Below, piece by piece: positions 28,401-37,644 of a DNA stretch of 64,000 nt; the stretch's first letter is position 1, and each line of letters starts with the position of its first letter. Made by a program: the position numbers and the translations under genes. The notes beneath the pieces are model-generated. The model was not told the DNA's origin, searched no databases, and worked only from the letters and a program-made list of their open reading frames with translations. The stretch comes from Clostridium sp. Marseille-Q2269. GTDB taxonomy: Bacteria; Bacillota; Clostridia; Clostridiales; Clostridiaceae. The DNA lies in NCBI RefSeq assembly GCF_943736985.1, contig NZ_CALSFS010000002.1:372001-436000 (forward strand). Direction: 5' to 3'.

Positions 28401-28424
28401 GAGTCTCTGAAATAACAGAGACTC
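28401..28424 (-). terminator. Terminator after the DUF1292 gene
   Basis: A perfect 9-bp stem (GAGTCTCTG/CAGAGACTC) with a six-base loop, followed on the minus strand by TTTTTAG. Confidence 0.88.
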
Positions 28425-28435
28425 CCTTTATAATA

Positions 28436-28834
28436 TTATTGTAAATTTTCGTAGTAAGCAGTTACTTCTTCAAATTCTTTTTCATCTGGGTTAACAAGTT
28501 CAACTTCATCCCCTTGACCTTCTTCTCTGAATAAGTATACTGAATTATTTTCTGGATTTTGTACTAATGCATATACGCTGTCTTTATATTCAAATTCTTC
28601 TATTACTTCACAAGTAACAGCATTTCCATTTTCATCTTGTAAGTCTACAAGAATTGTATCACCGCATTCTTCATCTTCGCATCCGCAACCACAATTATCC
28701 TCATGGCTATCTGTACAACCGCAACCGCAGTGATCTTCATGGTTATCACCACAACCACAACCGCAAGTATCTTTTTCTATTTCTTCTTCGTGGCCACAAC
28801 CGCAACCACAACTATTTATTTTTTCATCTTTCAT
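28436..28834 (-). CDS. Cys-rich CGCGC-repeat protein with DUF1292 domain
   Basis: 132 residues. The N-terminus has four CGCGC clusters at residues 9, 24, 36 and 48, separated by His/Asp/Glu-rich spacers (12-residue period for the last three), giving 13 cysteines in the first 57 residues. Residues about 60-130 match the DUF1292 family (TILVDLQDENGNAVTCEVIEEFEYKDSVYALVQ). DUF1292 proteins of Bacilli usually lack such a head. The Cys/His/acidic head looks like a metal-binding module, which is inference. RBS CAGGAGATTTT; own terminator follows. No signal peptide. Confidence 0.82.
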   Translation of the reverse strand: MKDEKINSCGCGCGHEEEIEKDTCGCGCGDNHEDHCGCGCTDSHEDNCGCGCEDEECGDTILVDLQDENGNAVTCEVIEEFEYKDSVYALVQNPENNSVYLFREEGQGDEVELVNPDEKEFEEVTAYYENLQ

Positions 28835-29008
28835 AAAATCTCCTGATAATAATTACCAGGATCTTCACCTCCTTTTTTCCTCTGTTCTAATTGTACCCTT
28901 AAACAAAGTTTTTTAAAAGAGTTTTTTTATTTTTCAACTAAATTATTTAATAATCATTATCATTATATTTATATTTTCAAAATTATTTCTATTAAACTCA
29001 TAAAAATA

Positions 29009-29039
29009 TACCAAGCAAATATATAATATCTACTTGGTA
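29009..29039 (-). terminator. Terminator-like hairpin after the 35-codon gene
   Basis: Arms TACCAAG/CTTGGTA with a 17-base AT-rich loop, followed on the minus strand by TATTTTTATG. It supports the view that the small gene upstream is real. Confidence 0.55.
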
Positions 29040-29050
29040 CTACACTCTTT

Positions 29051-29158
29051 CTATTTCTTCTTCATTTCTTTATTAATTTTCTTGAAACCTTTTTCTACAC
29101 TATCCATCATATTGTTTACTGCTTTTTCTACTGTTCTTTTTTTCATTTTTCTTCCCAT
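29051..29158 (-). CDS. Small basic protein of 35 residues
   Basis: A short ORF starting MGRKMKKRTVEKAVNNM and ending KKK, strongly basic, with one amphipathic helix and no membrane segment. GGGAG lies nine bases before the ATG at 29158 (an ATG three codons earlier sits on the ribosome binding site). A hairpin with a T-rich tail follows. No family recognised; the case rests on start signal, helical periodicity and terminator. Confidence 0.5.
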   Translation of the reverse strand: MGRKMKKRTVEKAVNNMMDSVEKGFKKINKEMKKK

Positions 29159-29220
29159 AACTTTCATCTCCCTTCAGAGGAAGTTATAGAATTATTTTGT
29201 CCATTTTTTATTTTTATATT

Positions 29221-29709
29221 CTATTTATAATTTACGAATACTTGCCTATTTTTTATTAATTTTACGAACAGAATTATTGCTAAAATCAAAAGTATAAAGC
29301 TAAAAACAGTGCCTATGAATGTAATCGTCTTTATCATAGAAATATCTATACTAAATTTACTGGCAATAGATAGAAATTCTCCTTTGAAATTTTCTTTTAT
29401 AGAATATACATATCTAATCCAAAGTACTGCTACAGAAGTTGATAGTGGAACTAATCCCATTGCTATATAGTAACCCACTTTCTTCCTGCTTTTTATTCCT
29501 GTAAGCCCTAAGTATATAGGAAGTATAAATAATATAGGAAACATATATCCTAAAAATTGAGGAGCCAACCCTAAAAACAATGCACTAACTAAAGCATAGT
29601 AAAATGATACTTCTCTAATCACTTTAACGTCTTTCAATATTTTATCATCTTTGACTATTTTACTTTCTCTAGCCATTTTATCTTTTCTAACTATCTTAGC
29701 CTGTTTCAT
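29221..29709 (-). CDS. Membrane protein with charged repeat head
   Basis: 162 residues, function unknown. Residues 1-33 are a repetitive, highly charged stretch (KIVRKDKMARESKIVKDDKIL) with a six- to seven-residue period. Three or four membrane segments follow (about residues 36-55, 57-70, 80-100, 125-150). It lies 13 bases after the 32-codon gene and may be co-transcribed with the NSS transporter. I do not recognise a family. Confidence 0.65.
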   Translation of the reverse strand: MKQAKIVRKDKMARESKIVKDDKILKDVKVIREVSFYYALVSALFLGLAPQFLGYMFPILFILPIYLGLTGIKSRKKVGYYIAMGLVPLSTSVAVLWIRYVYSIKENFKGEFLSIASKFSIDISMIKTITFIGTVFSFILLILAIILFVKLIKNRQVFVNYK

Positions 29710-29722
29710 TTAATCACCACAC

Positions 29723-29821
29723 TTATTTTTGATTTTTAGCTATAATCCTTAAAGTACTTATTGCTGAAATAAATATAATTAACCATACAGTTATCATAAA
29801 TATTAATCCTGAACTAGACAT
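29723..29821 (-). CDS. Probable small subunit of the NSS transporter (MetS-like)
   Basis: 32 codons; protein starts MSSSGLIFMITVWLIIFIS, i.e. a single membrane helix and a short basic tail ending KNQK. A strong AAGGAGG lies seven bases before the ATG. It is directly downstream of an NSS-family transporter. Short single-helix proteins in this position are known as MetS-type small subunits of methionine/alanine NSS importers (first described for Corynebacterium MetPS), and the MSxSxxIxMI start fits that group. Confidence 0.72.
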   Translation of the reverse strand: MSSSGLIFMITVWLIIFISAISTLRIIAKNQK

Positions 29822-29834
29822 ATTATACCTCCTT

Positions 29835-29856
29835 ATAAGGGTTTTTACACCCTTAT
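29835..29856 (-). other. Hairpin between NSS transporter and small subunit
   Basis: ATAAGGG and its complement pair around a short A-rich loop, and the 3' arm runs into the AAGGAGG of the small gene. It could set the ratio of the two products or mask the ribosome binding site. It lacks a U-run, so it is not a good terminator. Confidence 0.5.
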
Positions 29857-29871
29857 ATAATATTATTTATA

Positions 29872-31428
29872 TTATACAAAATCCTGTTTGTGAGCTTTCA
29901 TTATAGCATTATATGTTATAACAAAACCTATAACAAGCACTGTAACCAATACTACCCTTGCACCATTAACCCAAGGAATTAAATTTGGGAATTTTTCAAC
30001 AAAGGATGGCACTACTTTAAAATATCCTTCCTTTATATAGTCCATAGTAGACCCTATTAATACAACTATCATTATAATTGGAGTTACAAATTTAACTATA
30101 ACAGAATAGAACCATCTTGGTACCTTTATATAAGCCCCTCTATTAGTTTCTTCTAAAGATTTTTCTGTTCCAAATAACCAACCTGCAACTATAACCTCTA
30201 TGAGCCCAACAACTATTAATAAATAGCTACCAACCCAGTTATCTAACTCTGATAGATATACAAGTTCAGAAGTTTTAGTTAAAATTGGTTCTAACATTAC
30301 AGGGAGACCAACTATCATGTATAAAAAGAATACCGCAATTGATGCATTTTTTCTTGACACATTCATTTCTTCTTCTAATATAGCAACAACATAATTATAC
30401 ATTGCTATAGCAGATGTTACACCGGCAAAGAAGAACATAAAGAACCACATTGTTCCCATGAATTGCCCTCCACCCATAGCTCTAAATATATTTGGAAGAG
30501 CTATAAAAGTAAGTCCTACTCCTGATTGCAATCCATCCATACCCATAAATGCATAAGTTATTGGTATAACTATAGTACCACCTAATATAACTTCTGCAAA
30601 TTCATTTAATGATACTGTACATAATCCTGAAACAACTAAATCATCATCTTCTTTTAAATATGAAGCATAATTTTGAACTATACCCATACCTATAGATAAA
30701 GTAAAGAATATCTGACCGCAAGCTGCTAGCACTGTTTTAAAATTTAGCTCACTCCACCTTGGTGTCCATATATAACTAAGTCCTTTTAGAGATGACCATT
30801 CTGGTTTAACTGGAGAACCTAAAGTAATAGCTTTGAAAATTAATAAAAATCCAAATATATATAATAGCGGCATTAATACTTTCGCCCATGCTTCTATTCC
30901 TTTTTGTACTCCTCTTGCTAAAGCAAACCCTAAGAATGCTACTGATATAACCCAAAATACTATAACTTTTTCTGGTGATTGAATATAATTTACAAAAAAT
31001 TGTCCTGTAGACACACTCTTATCCATATATCCGCCTGTAATTGAAAGTACACTGTATCCTAAAGACCAACCTATAATGTGCAGATAATAAGAATTAACTA
31101 AGGTAACAACACCTATGATAATAGCCCCACATATTGAACCTAATATTGCAGACCCCTTAGGTCCCAACTTTTCTTTTGATTGAAGATAAATCATATGTCC
31201 TACTGTTCCACGCCCAATTTTACCTCCATAACGTCCTTGCATCCATTCTATTATAATTATTGGAATACCTAATAGAAGTAATGCAGCAATGTATGGAACC
31301 ATAAAAGCTCCCCCACCGTGTTTAGCTGCTTGATAAGGAAATCTCCAAAAATTTCCAAGACCTACAGCATTACCTGCCATTGCAAGAATAAGTCCTAATT
31401 TAGATCCCCAATTCTCTCTTTTAGCCAT
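29872..31428 (-). CDS. Sodium-dependent NSS-family amino acid transporter
   Basis: 518 residues, about 12 membrane helices. TM1 carries the NSS signature GNAVGLGNFWRFPYQAAKHGGGAF, whose unwound part forms the sodium and substrate sites in LeuT-fold transporters. The family imports amino acids or derivatives with Na+. The adjoining 32-codon gene suggests the methionine/alanine (MetP) branch. RBS AAGGAGGGAAATAAA. Confidence 0.92.
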   Translation of the reverse strand: MAKRENWGSKLGLILAMAGNAVGLGNFWRFPYQAAKHGGGAFMVPYIAALLLLGIPIIIIEWMQGRYGGKIGRGTVGHMIYLQSKEKLGPKGSAILGSICGAIIIGVVTLVNSYYLHIIGWSLGYSVLSITGGYMDKSVSTGQFFVNYIQSPEKVIVFWVISVAFLGFALARGVQKGIEAWAKVLMPLLYIFGFLLIFKAITLGSPVKPEWSSLKGLSYIWTPRWSELNFKTVLAACGQIFFTLSIGMGIVQNYASYLKEDDDLVVSGLCTVSLNEFAEVILGGTIVIPITYAFMGMDGLQSGVGLTFIALPNIFRAMGGGQFMGTMWFFMFFFAGVTSAIAMYNYVVAILEEEMNVSRKNASIAVFFLYMIVGLPVMLEPILTKTSELVYLSELDNWVGSYLLIVVGLIEVIVAGWLFGTEKSLEETNRGAYIKVPRWFYSVIVKFVTPIIMIVVLIGSTMDYIKEGYFKVVPSFVEKFPNLIPWVNGARVVLVTVLVIGFVITYNAIMKAHKQDFV

Positions 31429-31885
31429 TTTATTTCCCTCCTTATTGAATTTTTAATACTATTATTTATTCACTTATGAAGTTATATTTATGAATATAAT
31501 AGCAGATTATGTCGAAAGTTGCAAGAACATATTTTTTAACTTACATTTTTTTGATTTCTAAGTAATATTTCGATAATTGAATATAATGTAAACTTTTTCT
31601 TCATCAAGTATACGTATTCAATCTCTATCTTTTCATATTTTCCTTATATTCATTCCACTTAGATATTATAAAAAACATACTTTGTTAGCTTAATATGTAT
31701 ATTGAAAATAATAAATTATGCATTTATATACTTCATTCCCATTATATTTCACTTTTTACATTTATTAATAAAATTTATACACTCTATTAATAAATTAAAT
31801 ACAAAACTTTACTTTGATAACTTTACTATCATCCCTTAAATTTTCAATGTTCAATTCATCTAGTTTTATTATTAATACAAATAAA
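31429..31885. other. Intergenic stretch with NSS promoter
   Basis: Mostly AT-rich spacer without ORFs. On the minus strand TTGATG (31607-31602), 16 bases, TATATT (31585-31580) forms a plausible sigma-A promoter for the NSS gene, about 145 bases before its start. Confidence 0.5.
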
Positions 31886-31926
31886 AAAATCTTTATTATC
31901 ATAAAAATTATGATAATAAAGATTTT
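31886..31926. terminator. Long perfect hairpin downstream of nifJ
   Basis: A perfect 19-bp AT-rich stem (AAAATCTTTATTATCATAA and complement) with a three-base loop. It starts within an A-run that gives U-rich RNA on the minus strand. With the hairpin at 31968-31997 it forms a double termination region after nifJ. Confidence 0.65.
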
Positions 31927-31967
31927 AACCACAGATACTTTAAAGCTTACTTTTTTACATAAAATTA

Positions 31968-31997
31968 AATAAGAGAGCCTTAAAAGACTCCCTTATT
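31968..31997 (-). terminator. Terminator of nifJ
   Basis: An imperfect stem AATAAGGGAG/CTCTCTTATT, 12 bases after the nifJ stop, followed on the minus strand by TAATTTTATG. Confidence 0.65.
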
Positions 31998-32008
31998 ATT
32001 TAAAGCTA

Positions 32009-35000
32009 TTATTTATTAGCCATTTTCTTGTAGTTTTCTAATCTTTCTTTAGCATCTTGTTCTGTTTTTACAAATAATGCTTCAGCATCTTCTGGGAATT
32101 GTTTAGCAAGTGATGCATATCTTACTTCTCCCATTAAGAAGTCTCTAAAGCTTGCTTTAGGTTCTTTTGAATCTAATGAGAATCCATTTTTTCCTGCTTC
32201 AGCTAATTCAGGATTAAATCTATATAATCCCCAATATCCACAATCAACAGCTTTCTTTTCTTCTAATTGGCTGCAACCCATTCCTGCTTTTAATCCATGA
32301 TTTATACATGGAGCATAAGCTATTATTAATGATGGACCTGGATATGCTTCAGCTTCTGCTATTGCTTTTAATGTTTGGTTCTTGTCTGCTCCCATAGCGA
32401 TTTGTGCTACGTAAACATAACCATAAGTCATAGCCATTGCACCTAAGTCTTTTTTCTTAGTCTTCTTACCTGATGCTGCGAATTTAGCTATAGCTGCAGT
32501 TGGTGTAGCTTTTGAAGATTGACCACCTGTATTTGAGTAAACTTCTGTATCAAATACAAATATATTTACGTCTTCTCCTGAAGCAAGTACATGGTCTACT
32601 CCGCCGTATCCGATGTCATAAGCCCAACCGTCTCCACCAAATATCCAGTGTGATCTCTTAACTAAGAAATCTTTATTTTCATAGATTTCATTTAGTAGTT
32701 TGTCGCTTCCTTTTTCTTTTCCTACTAATTCTATAACTTTGTCTGCTCTTTCTCTAGTACCTTCTCCTAAATCTACATTGGTTAACCAATCTTCTAAAGC
32801 AGCTCTTAATTCTCCAGATATAACTGTTCCTGTCATATCTTTTTCTGAACAATCTTCTGTTCCTATTGCACAGCTTTGAAGATCTTCTGCTGATTTATAT
32901 CCTAATACAGCTTTTACGTCTTCACAAACCTTATCTCTTACTTGTTTTACTCCAAGATACATACCCATTCCAAATTCAGCATTATCTTCAAATAATGAGT
33001 TAGCCCAAGCTGGACCGTATCCTTTATGGTTTGTAGTATATGGAGTTGATGGTGCTGATGCTCCCCAAATTGATGAACAACCTGTAGCATTAGCTATCAT
33101 CATTCTGTCTCCAAATAATTGAGTTATAAGTTTAGCATATGGAGTTTCTCCACAACCTGCACAGGCTCCTGAGAACTCTAATAATGGTTGTTCAAATTGG
33201 CTACCCTTAACTGAGTTTTTCTTCATTGGATTAGCTTTTGGAGATACCTTCATTGCATATTCCCAATTCTTATCTTCTTCGATTTGAGAATCAAATGGTT
33301 TCATTATTAATGCTTTTTCCTTAGCTGGACATACATCCGCACAATTTCCACATCCTGTACAATCATATGGGCTTATAGCCATTGTGAAGTTTAATCCTTT
33401 TGCTCCTACAGCTGGTTTTGATTTAAATCCTTCTGGAGCATTTTTAGTTTCTTCATCATCTAAAAGAATTGGTCTTATAACTGCATGTGGACAAACATAT
33501 GAACATTGATTACATTGAATACATTTATCTACTTGCCACTCTGGAACGTTTATAGCAATTCCTCTCTTTTCATAAGCAGCTGTTCCTGATGGGAATGTAC
33601 CATCTTCCATTCCTTTGAATGCACTTACAGGAAGTTTGTCTCCTTCTTGTCTATTCATTGGTTCAACAATGTTTTTGATAAATTGTGGATTTTCTTTAGC
33701 TGTACATGAATCTTCGCATTTAGCGTCTTTCCATGAAGCTGGAACTTCTATTTTAACTGTAGCATTAACACCTTTATCTATAGCAGCATTGTTCATATCA
33801 ACAATCTTTTGACCTTTTTTACCGTAGTTAGTTACAACAGCGTCTTTTAGGTATTTAGCCGCGTCTTCTACTGGTATAATGTTTGCAATTTTGAAGAAAG
33901 CAGCTTGACAGATCATGTTTATTCTTCCGCCTAAACCTATTTCTTGTGCTATTTTAACAGCGTTTAATGTATAGAATTCTATATCATTTTCAGCAATGTA
34001 TTTTTTCATTGAAGCTGGTAGATGAGTTTCTACTTCTTCTGGGCTCCAGATAGTATTTAATAAGAATCTTCCACCTTTTTTCAATCCTTCTAATACATTG
34101 TATTTATATACATAAGATTGATTATGGCAAGCTACAAAATCAGCTTGGTTGATTAGGTATGGTGATTGTATAGGTGATTTACCAAATCTTAAGTGAGAAA
34201 TTGTTATACCACCAGATTTTTTAGAGTCATATGCAAAATATCCTTGTGCATACATATCTGTATGGTCACCTATTATTTTTATAGCACTCTTGTTAGCTCC
34301 AACAGTACCATCTGATCCTAATCCCCAGAACTTACATGCAGTAGTTCCAGCTGGAGTTGTGTTTATAGCTTCTGCATCTTCTAATGATGTATTTGTAACA
34401 TCATCTACTATACCTATAGTAAATCCATCCTTTGGTTCATCTTTCTTTAAGTTTTCATATACACTTAATATGTGTGATGGATAAGTTTCTTTTGAACCTA
34501 AGCCATATCTTCCTCCAACGATTGTTGGTTGCCATTCTTTTCCATAGAACGCATTTTTAACGTCTAAGTATAATGGTTCCGCTAAAGCACCTGGTTCTTT
34601 AGTTCTATCTAAAACAGCAATATTCTTAACTGTTTTTGGTATATATTTAAAGAAGTGTTCTAATGAGAATGGTCTATATAAATGTACTGTTAATAAACCA
34701 ACTTTTTCTCCCTTAGCCATTAAATAATCAACAACTTCTTCTACAGTATCACATACTGATCCCATAGCTACTATTAATCTTTCTGCATCTTCTGCACCAT
34801 AGTAGTTGAATAGGTGATATTCTCTTCCTGTTAATTTTGAGATTTCTCCCATGTATTTTTCAACTAATGCAGGAAGTTCTTCATAATAGTTGTTAGATAT
34901 TTCTCTTTCTTGGAAATAAATATCAGGATTTTGGGCTGTACCTCTTATAACTGGGTGATCTGGATTTAAAGCTCTTCTTCTGAAAGCTTTTACTGCATCC

Positions 35001-35587
35001 ATATCAACTAAATTTTCTAATTCATCATATTCTAAAACTTCTACTTTTTGAATTTCATGAGATGTTCTAAATCCATCAAAGAAGTTTATGAAAGGAACTC
35101 GTCCTTCTATAGCTGTTAAATGTGCAACTGCTGATAAATCCATAACTTGTTGTACACTACTTTCAGCTAATAAAGCTAGTCCTGTTTGTCTAGCTGCCAT
35201 AACATCTTGATGATCTCCAAATATATTTAGAGAATTTGCAGCTAATGCTCTAGCACTTACATGAAATACTCCTGGTAAAAGTTCTCCAGCGATTTTGTAC
35301 ATATTAGGGATCATAAGTAATAAACCTTGAGATGCTGTATAAGTTGTTGTTAATGCACCTGCTTGTAATGAACCGTGAACAGCACCAGCTGCACCAGCTT
35401 CAGATTGCATTTCCATAACTTTTACTGGTTGACCAAATATATTTTTCTTTCCTTGAGCTACCCATTCATCAACATGTTCTGCCATTGGTGATGAAGGTGT
35501 TATTGGATAAATAGCTGCTACATCTGTAAATGCATATGATATATATGCTGCAGCAGTATTACCATCCATAGTTTTCATTCTTCTCAT
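32009..35587 (-). CDS. nifJ: Pyruvate:ferredoxin (flavodoxin) oxidoreductase
   Basis: 1192 residues, the single-chain homodimeric form. It oxidises pyruvate with CoA to acetyl-CoA and CO2, passing electrons to ferredoxin or flavodoxin. Domain order: pyruvate/TPP half (from MDGNTAAAYISYAFTDVAAIYPITPSSPMAE), gamma-type domain, an 8Fe insert with CIQCNQCSYVCP (near residue 690) and CTGCGNCADVCP (near 745), then the TPP-binding half with CAGCGETPY (near 810) and GGDGWAYDIGYGGVDH (near 980). Length and motifs are complete. The ATG at 35587 has AAGGGA at seven bases. Confidence 0.97.
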   Translation of the reverse strand: MRRMKTMDGNTAAAYISYAFTDVAAIYPITPSSPMAEHVDEWVAQGKKNIFGQPVKVMEMQSEAGAAGAVHGSLQAGALTTTYTASQGLLLMIPNMYKIAGELLPGVFHVSARALAANSLNIFGDHQDVMAARQTGLALLAESSVQQVMDLSAVAHLTAIEGRVPFINFFDGFRTSHEIQKVEVLEYDELENLVDMDAVKAFRRRALNPDHPVIRGTAQNPDIYFQEREISNNYYEELPALVEKYMGEISKLTGREYHLFNYYGAEDAERLIVAMGSVCDTVEEVVDYLMAKGEKVGLLTVHLYRPFSLEHFFKYIPKTVKNIAVLDRTKEPGALAEPLYLDVKNAFYGKEWQPTIVGGRYGLGSKETYPSHILSVYENLKKDEPKDGFTIGIVDDVTNTSLEDAEAINTTPAGTTACKFWGLGSDGTVGANKSAIKIIGDHTDMYAQGYFAYDSKKSGGITISHLRFGKSPIQSPYLINQADFVACHNQSYVYKYNVLEGLKKGGRFLLNTIWSPEEVETHLPASMKKYIAENDIEFYTLNAVKIAQEIGLGGRINMICQAAFFKIANIIPVEDAAKYLKDAVVTNYGKKGQKIVDMNNAAIDKGVNATVKIEVPASWKDAKCEDSCTAKENPQFIKNIVEPMNRQEGDKLPVSAFKGMEDGTFPSGTAAYEKRGIAINVPEWQVDKCIQCNQCSYVCPHAVIRPILLDDEETKNAPEGFKSKPAVGAKGLNFTMAISPYDCTGCGNCADVCPAKEKALIMKPFDSQIEEDKNWEYAMKVSPKANPMKKNSVKGSQFEQPLLEFSGACAGCGETPYAKLITQLFGDRMMIANATGCSSIWGASAPSTPYTTNHKGYGPAWANSLFEDNAEFGMGMYLGVKQVRDKVCEDVKAVLGYKSAEDLQSCAIGTEDCSEKDMTGTVISGELRAALEDWLTNVDLGEGTRERADKVIELVGKEKGSDKLLNEIYENKDFLVKRSHWIFGGDGWAYDIGYGGVDHVLASGEDVNIFVFDTEVYSNTGGQSSKATPTAAIAKFAASGKKTKKKDLGAMAMTYGYVYVAQIAMGADKNQTLKAIAEAEAYPGPSLIIAYAPCINHGLKAGMGCSQLEEKKAVDCGYWGLYRFNPELAEAGKNGFSLDSKEPKASFRDFLMGEVRYASLAKQFPEDAEALFVKTEQDAKERLENYKKMANK

Positions 35588-35960
35588 AGAAAATTCCCTT
35601 CTTTCCCTTTAATTTATATAAAATTCGCGGAATAAATCCGCAAAATAATTAACAATTTGTACAATTTTGCCTTATAAAACTGTAAAATTTTACTTTTTTC
35701 TTCAAAGTTAATTATCAATATACACCAAAAATTTTTATATGTAAAATCCTTTTCAGTGTTTATGCATAAAATACCACTTTAAAGCATAAAAAACATTTTA
35801 AATCGCAAAATTTCAAAAACTCTTACAAGACACATTATAACATTAATATGTTTTTATGCCACTATATAAAAGTAAAATATATAAAATTTTATATAATGGT
35901 TATACATACTTTATACATTCTTAATTTCGCCAGCACTGGTAAGACCAAAAACCACATGAT
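35588..35960. other. nifJ upstream region
   Basis: No ORF. A good -10 (TATAAT, minus 35839-35834, preceded by TG) suggests a leader of about 240 nt. The leader contains a small GC-rich hairpin (GCGGA/TCCGC near 35628-35642). The motif GCATAAAA occurs several times on both strands. No known riboswitch recognised. Confidence 0.45.
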
Positions 35961-36027
35961 TAAGTAACAAATTTTTAAAGATCTCATTATGATGTATGAA
36001 TTTTTATCTTTAAAAATTTGTTGCTTA
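35961..36027. repeat. Long inverted repeat between murG and nifJ
   Basis: Arms of 22 bases (35961-35982 and 36006-36027) pair with a single mismatch around a 23-base loop. On the plus strand a T-run follows; on the minus strand GGTTTTTGG follows a few bases later. It may end murG transcription or be a bidirectional barrier. Nothing else recognised from 36028 to 36234. Confidence 0.6.
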
Positions 36028-36234
36028 TTTTTATTATAATACTTAAAGAAATAAATTCAATGGTATATTTTTAAATATTTAACCGTTAAAGGCTAAAATA
36101 ACCAAACAATATATGTATATTAACATTTAATAAATTTATAAAATTATTATTCTGTATTTAACTTAATATACATTATTTTTTGAATTTATTAAACTAATGC
36201 AATATTATCGTGATGCATCTTTAATGTTTTGTGT

Positions 36235-37299
36235 TTATATTGTATATTTTTTTATCAATTCTGTTATATTTTTAACACCATTATCCATTTTACTTTTGGA
36301 CATATTATTTATATAAACATTTTTATTTTCATACAAATAATTTAACTTTTCTATTAAAGTTTTATCTGAAACTTCTTCTTCTTTTAGCACTAAACTATAT
36401 CCACTTCTTTCGAAAGATGCTGCATTTAAAATTTGATCTCCCCTACTAGATTTTTTAGACAAAGGTATTAACAGATTTGGTTTTTTCAGTGCTAAAAGCT
36501 CATATATTACATTGGCTCCTGCTCTTGATATTACCAAATCTGCGGCTTTCATTAAATGAGGTAAATCTTCATTCACATACTCAAATTGGGTATAGCCCCT
36601 TCTATTTTCTAAATTTTCATCCAAATTAGACTTTCCGCAAATGTGTATTATATTGAATTTTGAAAGTATCTCATCCAAATTTTTTCTGACTATTTCGTTT
36701 ATAACCTTTGAACCTAAACTTCCTCCGATTATTAAGAGAATTGGTCTATCTTCTTTAAATTTGCATAAATCTACAGCCTTACTTTTACTCCCTTCTAATA
36801 ATTCTTTTCTTATTGGAGTACCTGTTAGTACTGCCTTATTTCCTTTTATATGCTTTACTGACTCAGGAAAAGTAACACATACCTTTGTACAATAAGGTGT
36901 AGCAAGTTTATTTGCAAGTCCAGGAGTTATATCTGATTCATGGGCTATAACTGGTATCTTATTCAAATGTGCTGCTATAACCACTGGAACAGTTACGAAG
37001 CCTCCCTTTGAAAAGATTATATCTGGTTTTTCTCTCTTAATTATTTTCTTAGCTTGAAACAATCCCTTCAATACTTTAAATGGGTCTGAGAAATTTTTCA
37101 AATCAAAATATCTTCTTAACTTCCCACTAGAAATAGGAAAATATTCAATGCCTTCTTTCTCTATAATTTGTCTTTCTATTCCTTGTATACTACCTATATA
37201 TTTAATTTCATATCCCATTTTCTTTAATTCTGGAACTAATGCTAAATTTGGAGTAACGTGTCCTGCTGTTCCCCCACCTGTCATTATAATCTTTTTCAA
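36235..37299 (-). CDS. murG: UDP-GlcNAc transferase MurG
   Basis: 354 residues; adds GlcNAc to lipid I to make lipid II on the inner face of the membrane. N-terminal glycine-rich loop [28 protein letters not shown], and the C-terminal UDP-GlcNAc site [11 protein letters not shown] and [23 protein letters not shown]. It starts at TTG (37299) eight bases after AAAGGAGA. Not in a dcw cluster here. Confidence 0.96.
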   Translation of the reverse strand: MKKIIMTGGGTAGHVTPNLALVPELKKMGYEIKYIGSIQGIERQIIEKEGIEYFPISSGKLRRYFDLKNFSDPFKVLKGLFQAKKIIKREKPDIIFSKGGFVTVPVVIAAHLNKIPVIAHESDITPGLANKLATPYCTKVCVTFPESVKHIKGNKAVLTGTPIRKELLEGSKSKAVDLCKFKEDRPILLIIGGSLGSKVINEIVRKNLDEILSKFNIIHICGKSNLDENLENRRGYTQFEYVNEDLPHLMKAADLVISRAGANVIYELLALKKPNLLIPLSKKSSRGDQILNAASFERSGYSLVLKEEEVSDKTLIEKLNYLYENKNVYINNMSKSKMDNGVKNITELIKKYTI

Positions 37300-37592
37300 A
37301 ATTATATTCTCCTTTCTTGAATTTGTTATATATTTTATTTTTAGTCATATCTATTATATAAAAATAAAGTCCAATATTAATAATACTATAAATATTATTT
37401 TTTCAAATACTTTTTAATTATATATAAATTATATTTTTTATATTATAATATATATAATTTATTATTGATTACTATATTACTTATTCAATATACTACTTTT
37501 TTATATCAAATTGATAATATATAATAATTTTAATTAGGATAATGATAAGAAGTTAACAATATTTTAAAATAAATATGTTTTATATAAATAAC
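37300..37592. other. AT-rich spacer upstream of murG
   Basis: No ORF or structure recognised apart from the terminator that follows at 37593-37639. It must hold the murG promoter. Confidence 0.35.
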
Positions 37593-37639
37593 AAAAGCCT
37601 CATTTAATTGTAAATTTTATTTACTTAAATAAGGCTTTT
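37593..37639 (-). terminator. Terminator of the PAS histidine kinase
   Basis: Stem AAAAGCCT(T)ATTTAA with its complement (one mismatch), a 17-base loop, followed on the minus strand by TTTTGTTATT. It starts five bases after the kinase stop. Confidence 0.75.
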
Positions 37640-37644
37640 ATATT

